DNA of 11,518 nucleotides. Source: Actinomycetales bacterium. Its GTDB lineage: Bacteria; Actinomycetota; Actinomycetes; Actinomycetales; Dermatophilaceae. A program made the position numbers and the translations under genes. Below the pieces are notes generated by a model. It ran no database searches. It saw nothing but the letters and a program-made list of their open reading frames with translations, and was not told the origin of the DNA. Positions 5,915-11,518 of the stretch are shown piece after piece. The stretch lies in assembly GCA_016710645.1 (NCBI GenBank), contig JADJVI010000058.1, positions 1 through 11,518 of the forward strand. Direction: 5' to 3'. Position 1 is the first letter of the stretch. Every line of letters starts with the position of its first letter.

Positions 5915-8900
5915 GTGCCTGACCAGGCCAAGACCGGCAACCCGATGGGGGCCTTCGGGCCCAACGAGTGGCTCGTCGACGAGCTCTACGAGCAGTACCT
6001 CCAGGACCGCAATTCGGTCGACCAGGCGTGGTGGGAATTCTTCGCCGACTACAAGACCAAGTCCGGCGCGGCCTCTCGGCCGGCCAGTGCTGCACCCGCA
6101 CCTGTCGCTGCCGCCGCGCCTGCCGCCGCGCCTGTCGCTGCGCCACCTGCTCCGGCACCTGCAGCCCCCGCGCCGGCTCAGCCGATGGCCGCGGCAGCCG
6201 CCAAGACGGCGGTGCCCGCCCCCACCCCGGTGACCGCAGCACCGGCCGAGCCGGCCGTGCGGCCCGCAGCCACACCCGGTGCCCCCGCGCTGGCGCCGAC
6301 CCCTCGCGACATCCCCACGCCGGCCGCCCCGCCGCCGCCGAGCGAGAGCCAGAGCCGCCCGCTGCGCGGTCCGGCCGCCCGGGTCGTGGCCAACATGCAG
6401 GCGTCCCTGGAGGTGCCCACCGCGACCTCAGTGCGCTCGGTGCCGGCCAAGCTGCTCATCGACAACCGGGTCGTCATCAACAACCACCTGGCCCGCTCGC
6501 GCGGCGGCAAGGTCTCCTTCACCCACATCATCGGCTACGCCCTGGTCAAGGCCCTGGGCATCCTGCCGGCGATGAACCAGTCCTACGCCGAGCTCGACGG
6601 CAAGCCGGTCCTCGTCGAACCCGCCCACATCAACCTCGGCCTAGCCATCGACCTGGCCAAGCCCGACGGCACCCGCCAATTGCTCGTCCCCTCGATCAAG
6701 TCGGCCGAGACGATGGACTTCGTCGCCTTCTGGACGGCCTACGAGGAGATGGTCAAGAAGGCGCGCAACGGCAAACTCACCGTCGACGACTTTGCCGGCA
6801 CGACGATCTCGCTGACCAACCCCGGCACCATCGGCACCGTGCACTCGGTGCCCCGGCTCATGCAGGGCCAGGGCGCGATCATCGGCGTGGGCGCGATGGA
6901 ATACCCCGCCGAGTGGCAGGGCGCATCCAACGACACCCTCAACCGCAACGCCGTCAGCAAGATCCTCACGCTCACCTCGACCTACGACCACCGCATCATC
7001 CAGGGCGCCCAGTCCGGTGACTTCCTGCGGATCGTCCACCACCTGCTGCTCGGTGAGGACGGCTTCTACGACGAGATCTTCGCCTCGCTGCGCGTCCCCT
7101 ACGAGCCGGTGCGCTGGGTGCAGGACATCTCCGCGAGCCACGACGACGACATCAACAAGGTCGCTCGGGTCCAGGAGCTCATCCACGCCTACCGGGTGCG
7201 AGGCCACCTCATGGCCGACACCGACCCGCTGGAATACCGCCAGCGTCGCCACCCCGACCTCGACGTCACCTCGCACGGCTTGACCCTGTGGGACCTCGAC
7301 CGGCACTTCGCCACGGGTGGGTTCGGTGGGGAGCCATTCCTCAAGCTGCGCCAGATCCTCGGCATCCTGCGCGACTCCTACTGCCGCACGGTCGGCATCG
7401 AGTACATGCACATCCAAGACCCCGAAGAGCGCCGGTGGATCCAGGATCAGGTCGAGGGCGGTCATCCCAAGCCCAGCCGTGACGAGCAGATGCGGATCCT
7501 GCGCCGGCTCAATGCCGCCGAGGCCTTCGAGACCTTCCTGCAGACCAAGTTCGTCGGCCAGAAGCGCTTCTCGCTCGAGGGCGGCGAGTCCGCCATTGCG
7601 CTGTTGGACCGCATCCTCTCCCGGGCTGCCGAGGAGAACATGGACGAGGTCTGCATCGGGATGCCGCACCGCGGCCGGCTCAACGTACTGGCCAATATCG
7701 CCGGCAAGTCCTACGGCCAGATCTTCCGTGAGTTCGAGGGCAAGCAGGACCCCTCGTCGGTGCAGGGCTCCGGTGACGTGAAGTACCACCTCGGCACCGA
7801 GGGCACCTTCACCAGCGAGGACGGCTCGCAGACCCGGGTCTACCTCGCGGCCAATCCCTCCCACCTCGAGGCCGTGGACCCCGTCCTCACCGGCATCGTC
7901 CGGGCCAAGCAGGACCGACTCAACCTCGGTGGCGAGGCCTTCACCGTGCTGCCGATCCTCATGCATGGCGATGCGGCGTTCGCCGGCCAGGGTGTCGTCG
8001 CCGAGACCCTGCAGCAGTCGCAGCTGCGCGGCTATCGCACCGGCGGCACCATCCACATCATCGTCAACAACCAGGTTGGCTTCACGACGGCACCGTCCTC
8101 GTCGCGCTCCTCGGTCTACTCCACCGACGTCGCGCGGATGATCCAGGCCCCGATCTTCCACGTCAATGGTGACGACCCGGAAGCCGTGGTCCGGGTGGCC
8201 GAGCTGGCCTTCGAGTTCCGCCAGCGCTTCCGCAAGGACGTCGTCGTCGACATGGTCTGCTACCGGCGGCGCGGGCACAACGAGGGCGACGACCCCTCGA
8301 TGACCCAGCCGTTGATGTACAACCTCATCGAGGCCAAGCGTTCGGTGCGCAAGCTCTACACCGAGTCGCTCATCGGCCGTGGCGACATCTCCGTCGAGGA
8401 CGCCGAAGCGGCGCTGCGCGACTACCAGCAGCAGTTGGAGCGGGTGTTCCTCGAGACCCGCGAGGCCACCTCCCACGCGGCCGTGGCTGACGCCGGCAAG
8501 AGCCATGGTCTGGAGAAGCCGACCGCGCAGGTGCAGGACGACGCCAGCCGCCACCGCGACCCCTACCACACCGGTATCTCCGAAGAGATGCTGCTGCACC
8601 TGGGCGACGCCTGGACCAAGGCTCCCGAGGGCTTCACGGTCCACCCCAAGCTCAAGGCCTTGCTCGACCGCCGGGCGGCCATGGTCCGCGAGGGCGGGAT
8701 CGACTGGGGCATGGGCGAATTGCTGGCCTTCGGATCACTGCTCATGGAGCAGACTCCGGTCCGCCTCACCGGTCAGGACAGCCGGCGCGGCACGTTCGTT
8801 CAACGCCACGCCGTCCTCATCGACAAAAACAGCGCCGAGGAATGGACCCCCTATCTCTACCTCTCGCCCGACCAGGCGAAGTTCTGGGTCTACGACTCGC

Positions 8901-9733
8901 TGCTGTCCGAATACGCCGGCATGGGCTTCGAATACGGCTACTCCGTCGAGCGGCCCGATGCTCTCGTGCTCTGGGAGGCCCAGTTCGGTGACTTCGCCAA
9001 CGGTGCGCAAACCATCGTCGACGAGTTCATCTCCTCCTCGGAGCAGAAGTGGGGCCAGCGCTCGTCGGTCGTGTTGCTGCTCCCCCACGGCTACGAAGGC
9101 CAGGGACCGGACCACTCCTCGGCCCGGATCGAGCGCTACCTGCAGCTGTGGGCGCAAGACAACATGACGATCGCCTACCCCTCAACGCCGGCATCGCACT
9201 TCCACCTGCTGCGTCGCCAGGCCTACGCCCGGCCGCGTCGCCCGCTCATCGTCTTCACCCCGAAGTCGATGCTGCGCCTCAAGGCCGCGTCCTCGATGCC
9301 GGAAGAATTCACGACGGGTGGCTTCCGTCCGGTGCTGCCCGACACGGCCACGCTCGATGCCGCGGCCGTGACCCGCGTCATCCTCTGCTCGGGCAAGGTG
9401 GTGTGGGATCTGGAAGCCGCTCGCGCCAAGCGGGGTGACACCCAGACCGCAATCATCCGCGTCGAGCAGCTGGCGCCGATCCCGGCCCAGGAGATCGCGG
9501 CGGCGCTGCGGGCCTACCCCAACGCGGATGTCCTTTGGGTGCAGGACGAGCCGCAGAACCAGGGCGCCTGGCCGTTCATGGCGCTCAACCTGCCCGAGTT
9601 GCTTGCAGCCCAGGGCGAGACCCGCGCCTTGCGCGTCGTGAGCCGGGCCGCCTCAGCGTCGCCGGCGACGGGCTCGCACAAGATGCACGAGATCGAACAG
9701 GCCGACCTGCTCGACCGGGCGTTCACCCGCTGA
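5915..9733 (+). CDS. kgd: multifunctional 2-oxoglutarate decarboxylase/dehydrogenase (fused E2-E1, Kgd/OdhA type)
   Basis: A 1272-residue fused enzyme that decarboxylates 2-oxoglutarate with thiamine diphosphate in the TCA cycle. In actinobacteria it is the E1 of the 2-oxoglutarate dehydrogenase complex and borrows lipoylated E2 from the pyruvate complex. Order: N-terminal segment with GPNEWLVDELYEQYL; an Ala/Pro-rich linker (about 50-148); an E2-like acyltransferase core without lipoyl domain (about 149-385) with catalytic DHR (358-360); and E1 (about 396-1272). E1 shows MPHRGRLNVLAN (from 583), HGD (684-686), Mg-ThDP residues D686 and N719, and RRRGHNEGDDP (from 784). The size is close to mycobacterial Kgd (about 1230), with the excess mainly in the linker. 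GTG 5915 was chosen for GAGG at 5906-5909 and for starting just before the conserved N-terminal segment; the in-frame extension to 5663 crosses the hairpin and is not coding. Regulation by GarA and acetyl-CoA is known for relatives but not shown here. Confidence 0.97.
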   Translation: MPDQAKTGNPMGAFGPNEWLVDELYEQYLQDRNSVDQAWWEFFADYKTKSGAASRPASAAPAPVAAAAPAAAPVAAPPAPAPAAPAPAQPMAAAAAKTAVPAPTPVTAAPAEPAVRPAATPGAPALAPTPRDIPTPAAPPPPSESQSRPLRGPAARVVANMQASLEVPTATSVRSVPAKLLIDNRVVINNHLARSRGGKVSFTHIIGYALVKALGILPAMNQSYAELDGKPVLVEPAHINLGLAIDLAKPDGTRQLLVPSIKSAETMDFVAFWTAYEEMVKKARNGKLTVDDFAGTTISLTNPGTIGTVHSVPRLMQGQGAIIGVGAMEYPAEWQGASNDTLNRNAVSKILTLTSTYDHRIIQGAQSGDFLRIVHHLLLGEDGFYDEIFASLRVPYEPVRWVQDISASHDDDINKVARVQELIHAYRVRGHLMADTDPLEYRQRRHPDLDVTSHGLTLWDLDRHFATGGFGGEPFLKLRQILGILRDSYCRTVGIEYMHIQDPEERRWIQDQVEGGHPKPSRDEQMRILRRLNAAEAFETFLQTKFVGQKRFSLEGGESAIALLDRILSRAAEENMDEVCIGMPHRGRLNVLANIAGKSYGQIFREFEGKQDPSSVQGSGDVKYHLGTEGTFTSEDGSQTRVYLAANPSHLEAVDPVLTGIVRAKQDRLNLGGEAFTVLPILMHGDAAFAGQGVVAETLQQSQLRGYRTGGTIHIIVNNQVGFTTAPSSSRSSVYSTDVARMIQAPIFHVNGDDPEAVVRVAELAFEFRQRFRKDVVVDMVCYRRRGHNEGDDPSMTQPLMYNLIEAKRSVRKLYTESLIGRGDISVEDAEAALRDYQQQLERVFLETREATSHAAVADAGKSHGLEKPTAQVQDDASRHRDPYHTGISEEMLLHLGDAWTKAPEGFTVHPKLKALLDRRAAMVREGGIDWGMGELLAFGSLLMEQTPVRLTGQDSRRGTFVQRHAVLIDKNSAEEWTPYLYLSPDQAKFWVYDSLLSEYAGMGFEYGYSVERPDALVLWEAQFGDFANGAQTIVDEFISSSEQKWGQRSSVVLLLPHGYEGQGPDHSSARIERYLQLWAQDNMTIAYPSTPASHFHLLRRQAYARPRRPLIVFTPKSMLRLKAASSMPEEFTTGGFRPVLPDTATLDAAAVTRVILCSGKVVWDLEAARAKRGDTQTAIIRVEQLAPIPAQEIAAALRAYPNADVLWVQDEPQNQGAWPFMALNLPELLAAQGETRALRVVSRAASASPATGSHKMHEIEQADLLDRAFTR

Positions 9734-9746
9734 TCGACGCAGCAAT

Positions 9747-9798
9747 ACCGGTATGCCGTGCGGCTCACCCCCTCGGGTGAGCCGCACGGCATACCGGT
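9747..9798. terminator. 24-bp perfect hairpin after kgd, containing the GTATGCCG pair
   Basis: The arms 9747-9770 and 9775-9798 are exact reverse complements over 24 bp, with a 4-nt loop CCTC (9771-9774). The base of the stem is ACCGGTATGCCGTG and its complement, so it contains an inward-facing GTATGCCG/CGGCATAC pair (9751-9758 and 9787-9794). It starts 13 bp after the kgd stop and ends 18 bp before the next gene. It is a very strong factor-independent terminator candidate, although no T-run follows. Confidence 0.85.
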
Positions 9799-9803
9799 CG
9801 CGG

Positions 9804-9809
9804 TAGCCT
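9804..9809 (+). promoter_or_regulatory. candidate -10 element for a leaderless DUF6104 transcript
   Basis: TAGCCT (TANNNT) lies 7 nt before the GTG at 9817, the spacing expected if transcription begins at the start codon. No clear -35 is visible and the terminator stem occupies that position. GAGG at 9812-9815 is too close to the start to be a normal Shine-Dalgarno. Confidence 0.35.
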
Positions 9810-9816
9810 CCGAGGC

Positions 9817-10044
9817 GTGTACTTCACCGATCGAGGCATCGAGGAGTTGGCCAGCCGCCGCGGGCAGGACGAGCTGAGCATGGAGCGGCTCGCCGACGCG
9901 CTGCGAACCTTCGTTGACGTGCATCCCGAGTTCGAAACGGCTATCGACCGCCTGGCCACCTGGCTCGCGCGCCTCGACGACGACGAGAGTTGGGACCCGG
10001 CCGACGAGCCCGATGAGCCCGACGAGCCCGACGAGAAGGAGTGA
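9817..10044 (+). CDS. DUF6104-like small protein
   Basis: A 75-residue protein beginning MYFTDRGIEELASRRG and containing LRTFVDVHPEFE and IDRLATWLARLDDD. This closely matches what I remember of DUF6104, a small actinobacterial family, often encoded near the 2-oxoglutarate dehydrogenase gene, with no known function. The body is mostly predicted helical and soluble, with no signal peptide or membrane segment. The C-terminus is an acidic low-complexity tail, DEPDEPDEPDEKE, from a 9-nt tandem repeat. GTG 9817 is used because the family starts at this MYFTDRG motif. It follows the kgd terminator and overlaps the in-frame GTG at 10041 of the next gene. The family assignment needs a profile search. 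Confidence 0.82.
   Translation: MYFTDRGIEELASRRGQDELSMERLADALRTFVDVHPEFETAIDRLATWLARLDDDESWDPADEPDEPDEPDEKE
10005..10037 (+). repeat. 9-nt tandem repeat in the DUF6104-like tail
   Basis: The unit GACGAGCCC, with one GATGAGCCC variant, repeats about 3.5 times. It encodes a run of Asp-Glu-Pro. Such a tract can change length by slippage in steps of three residues without shifting frame, so tail length may vary between strains. Confidence 0.7.
10036..10041 (+). promoter_or_regulatory. Shine-Dalgarno choosing GTG 10047 for the SGNH hydrolase
   Basis: AAGGAG lies 5 nt before GTG 10047, an ideal spacing. It abuts or overlaps the alternative GTG at 10041, which therefore cannot use it. The site lies in the last codons of the upstream gene. 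Confidence 0.65.
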
Positions 10045-10046
10045 TC

Positions 10047-10742
10047 GTGGATTCCCACGCAGCGGGTGCGGGACCGGCCTGGCCGAGCGCCACCGACGGC
10101 AACCTCGGCCCTGAGTTCACCCCCAGCGCCTCCTTCAGCATCGACGAGGAGGGCCGCCGCGACGTGGGCCTGTGTTTCGTCGGTGACTCATTCACTGCCG
10201 GTTATGGCGACCCCAAAGCGCTCGGATGGGTGGGGCGGGTCGTGCACCGCAGCCAACACCCGGAACTCGACCTCACGGCATACAACCTGGGGGTGCGCGG
10301 GCAGGACTCCGGTGACATCGTGGGGCGCTGGCGCGCGGAATGTATGCCGCGCTGGGCGCAGCGGCACGAGCGTCGGCTCGTGGTGTCGGTGGGGCTTAAC
10401 GACCTGCGCCACGGGATGTCGACCGCTAGATCACGGCTGAACCTGGCCAACATCATCGACGAGGCGACCTCTAGCGGGATCAGTCCGTTCGTCGTCGGGG
10501 TGCCCCCGAGCGCCGATCCCGAGCTCAACGAGCGAGTCCGAGTGCTCGTGCAGGCTCAGGCGGATGTCTGCTCGCGGCGTGGCGTGCCCTATGTGGACTG
10601 CTTCGCCCCGCTCGTCAGCCACGAGCAATGGCAGACTGATCTGGCGACCGGTGACGGCGTGCATCCCGGTCAGGCGGGCTATGGCCTGCTCGCGTGGCTG
10701 GTGCTGCACGGCGGCTGGGGAGCCTGGCTGCGGGTCAGCTGA
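10047..10742 (+). CDS. SGNH/GDSL-family hydrolase
   Basis: A 231-residue protein with all blocks of the SGNH hydrolase fold: block I GDSFTAGYG with nucleophile S48, block II glycine in NLGVRGQDSGD, block III GLNDLRHG with N118, and block V DGVHPGQAGY with D203 and H206 completing the triad. The family hydrolyses esters such as acyl chains, acetyl groups on sugars or lipids. No signal peptide or membrane anchor is seen, so it is probably cytoplasmic. About 35 unconserved residues precede the first strand. It lies 2 bp after the DUF6104-like stop and is probably co-transcribed and coupled to it. The alternative GTG at 10041 would add two residues and give a GTGA overlap. Its stop overlaps the convergent membrane-protein gene by 8 bp. 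The substrate is unknown. Confidence 0.92.
   Translation: MDSHAAGAGPAWPSATDGNLGPEFTPSASFSIDEEGRRDVGLCFVGDSFTAGYGDPKALGWVGRVVHRSQHPELDLTAYNLGVRGQDSGDIVGRWRAECMPRWAQRHERRLVVSVGLNDLRHGMSTARSRLNLANIIDEATSSGISPFVVGVPPSADPELNERVRVLVQAQADVCSRRGVPYVDCFAPLVSHEQWQTDLATGDGVHPGQAGYGLLAWLVLHGGWGAWLRVS
10276..10283 (-). repeat. GTATGCCG octamer, single copy in a gene
   Basis: It is present as CGGCATAC in the coding strand of the SGNH hydrolase (ACG GCA TAC, Thr77-Ala-Tyr79), again using the infrequent GCA codon. Confidence 0.7.
10342..10349 (+). repeat. GTATGCCG octamer, single copy in a gene
   Basis: It lies in the coding strand of the SGNH hydrolase (TGT ATG CCG, Cys99-Met-Pro101), 58 nt after an opposite-facing copy at 10276-10283. 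Confidence 0.7.
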
Positions 10743-11151
10743 GGTCGCTGCCTTCGCGCTCGGCTGCCGCGGTGGCCTCAGCACCCGCGGTCACGGCAGC
10801 CCAGATGGCCGCAACGATCGCCAGTGCGAGAGCAGCGCAGATGAGGTATTGCTTGGACTCCCACATGCCCCACGCCACCGGGATGAGCAGGACGTGCCAC
10901 ACGACGGTGGGGGTGCCGGGCCATCCCGACCTGCCGAGCCAGAGCTTGGCCAGCAGGGCCGCGCCTGCCGCGAAGAGCAGGACGAGCAGGCCCTCGGTGA
11001 GGACGCGAATCGGGTCGTCCAAACCGCCGCCGACGAAGCGCACGATCGCATAGAGGCCGAAGACGGCCATGACCAGCGCCTCGACACCACAGATGATCGC
11101 GGCGGTGCGCCGGGCGGTGCTGGGCGAGGTGGGGAGTGAGGCTGAGGTCAC
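10735..11151 (-). CDS. small four-helix integral membrane protein, unknown function
   Basis: A 138-residue protein with four hydrophobic segments at about residues 17-40, 49-70, 80-98 and 103-124, a short Ser/Thr/Pro-rich N-terminus, and a charged C-terminal tail (AAAEREGSDLS). I do not recognise a characterised family; actinobacterial genomes encode many hypothetical proteins of this shape. The GTG start at 11151 is supported by a TAGGAT -10 element placed 7 nt upstream, which suggests a leaderless mRNA. It converges on the SGNH hydrolase with an 8-bp overlap of the 3' ends and diverges from the whiB gene. Codon use is like the neighbours, so it looks resident. Confidence 0.82.
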   Translation of the reverse strand: MTSASLPTSPSTARRTAAIICGVEALVMAVFGLYAIVRFVGGGLDDPIRVLTEGLLVLLFAAGAALLAKLWLGRSGWPGTPTVVWHVLLIPVAWGMWESKQYLICAALALAIVAAIWAAVTAGAEATAAAEREGSDLS

Positions 11152-11158
11152 GCCCGAA

Positions 11159-11164
11159 ATCCTA
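11159..11164 (-). promoter_or_regulatory. -10 element for leaderless transcription of the membrane protein gene
   Basis: On the minus strand TAGGAT ends 7 nt before GTG 11151, placing the transcription start at or next to the start codon. No Shine-Dalgarno is present, which fits leaderless translation, common in actinobacteria. A -35 is not obvious. Confidence 0.5.
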
Positions 11165-11260
11165 CGTCCCGACGTTGACCAGGCGTATTGTCACCCCCAG
11201 GTCACTGGCGACACCTGAGTTTGATCGACCCGGGAACAAACGTGATGCATGTCCGTTGCC

Positions 11261-11288
11261 TTGTCGTGCCCGTATGGGCCAATATAGG
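11261..11288 (+). promoter_or_regulatory. candidate whiB promoter
   Basis: TTGTCG (11261-11266) and TATAGG (11283-11288) are separated by 16 nt and resemble a housekeeping promoter, although the last base of the -10 is not T. It would produce a leader of nearly 190 nt. The -10 lies inside the inverted repeat GGCCAA/TTGGCC. Confidence 0.35.
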
Positions 11289-11298
11289 ACAGTTGGCC
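11277..11298. promoter_or_regulatory. inverted repeat GGCCAA-N10-TTGGCC flanking the candidate whiB -10
   Basis: GGCCAA (11277-11282) and TTGGCC (11293-11298) are perfect 6-bp arms around the AT-rich TATAGGACAG. A regulator bound here would cover the -10. Six-bp arms can arise by chance, so this is tentative. Confidence 0.35.
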
Positions 11299-11465
11299 TC
11301 TCAAGGACGTGAGTGCCAGGTGAGAGCCACACAAGAGTCTGCGTTGGGGTGGGTTGTGATGGATCGCGCACGGCCGCAGTATCGGTATCAGGACACGTCA
11401 TCAGCACGACCCGCTTCACCTCCGGCTAACCGTCGGGCCTTGCCTATCGACGCACGACCTCGAAC

Positions 11466-11471
11466 AAGGAG
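11466..11471 (+). promoter_or_regulatory. Shine-Dalgarno for whiB
   Basis: AAGGAG lies 10 nt before the ATG at 11482, somewhat farther than optimal. It supports that ATG as the start. Confidence 0.6.
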
Positions 11472-11481
11472 CACGATCCTC

Positions 11482-11518
11482 ATGGACTGGCGCGACCGCG
11501 CTGCCTGCCTCGATGAAG
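11482..11518 (+). CDS. WhiB-family transcriptional regulator, WhiB1 type (start only, cut by right edge)
   Basis: Only 12 codons are present: MDWRDRAACLDE. This matches the N-terminus of WhiB1/WblE proteins (MDWRHKAVCRDE in mycobacteria), including the first of the four cysteines (C9) that bind the [4Fe-4S] cluster. WhiB1-type proteins are small cluster-containing regulators that bind the housekeeping sigma factor and respond to nitric oxide. The remaining three cysteines and the G[VI]WGG turn would lie beyond the window. The identity is likely although the sequence is short. Confidence 0.82.
   Translation, partial: MDWRDRAACLDE

Larger units (their letters stand above)
11152..11481. other. 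330-bp non-coding region upstream of whiB
   Basis: This stretch has a lower GC content than the rest and no convincing gene. A minus-strand open frame (11162-11419) lacks coding character. It holds the leaderless promoter of the membrane protein, a candidate whiB promoter with a flanking inverted repeat, a possible CRP-like half site (TGTGA at 11355-11359, poor second half GCGCA at 11366-11370), and the whiB Shine-Dalgarno. Confidence 0.7.

Noticed and set aside
6641..8644. Minus-strand open frame of 667 codons opposite kgd
   Set aside because: It is a complementary-frame shadow of kgd, rich in Val/Gly/Asp/His, with no recognisable motif or start signal.
11355..11370. Possible CRP site upstream of whiB
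   Set aside because: Only the left half TGTGA matches; the right half GCGCA is poor. Mycobacterial whiB1 is CRP-controlled, but this site is too weak to call.
11162..11419. Minus-strand open frame of 85 codons upstream of whiB
   Set aside because: It has no recognisable motif or supported start, and it lies across the whiB control region and the promoter of the downstream membrane gene.
1..11518. CRISPR arrays, tRNA or rRNA genes, phage genes, defence systems
   Set aside because: No regularly spaced direct repeats, cloverleaf-like segments, or coding motifs of such systems were seen on either strand.

Overview
The window is very GC-rich (roughly 70%). It carries actinobacterial marker genes: a fused E2-E1 2-oxoglutarate enzyme (Kgd/OdhA type), a DUF6104-like small protein, a WhiB-family regulator and many GTG starts. 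It most likely comes from the chromosome of an actinomycete in the Micrococcales, perhaps an Intrasporangiaceae/Dermatophilaceae relative. The lineage is inferred from gene content and was not tested.

Layout. Positions 1-130 (minus strand) hold the N-terminal helix-turn-helix part of an IS481-like transposase that runs off the left edge. Next is a tandem-GNAT acetyltransferase (214-1140, +). Converging on it is a minus-strand operon of two CNNM/CorC-type membrane proteins with CBS domains (3612-2278, then 2281-1199), joined by a GTGA overlap. Diverging from that operon is an ABC-2 exporter pair, ATPase (3813-4847) and permease (4844-5635), joined by an ATGA overlap. A 280-bp intergenic region with a 21-bp perfect hairpin, a candidate promoter and an operator-like inverted repeat leads to kgd (5915-9733). 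kgd ends in a 24-bp perfect hairpin. It is followed by a DUF6104-like gene (9817-10044) and a translationally coupled SGNH/GDSL hydrolase (10047-10742). A small four-helix membrane protein (11151-10735, -) converges on the hydrolase with an 8-bp tail overlap. A 330-bp non-coding stretch then leads to the first 12 codons of a WhiB1-type regulator (11482, running off the right edge).

How the genes work together. Kgd is the central-metabolism anchor, taking 2-oxoglutarate into the TCA cycle. The DUF6104-like and hydrolase genes sit directly downstream, but a strong hairpin separates them from kgd. The CNNM pair probably forms a divalent-cation transport or sensing unit, perhaps a heteromer. The ABC pair is a simple exporter of unknown substrate.

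The most unusual signal is not a gene. The octamer GTATGCCG (reverse complement CGGCATAC) occurs 11 times, against less than one expected from base composition. It occurs as inward-facing inverted pairs in three intergenic regions and as single copies in both orientations inside genes. One pair forms the base of the kgd terminator hairpin. This distribution resembles DNA-uptake sequences or REP-like elements in other bacteria and deserves a genome-wide test.
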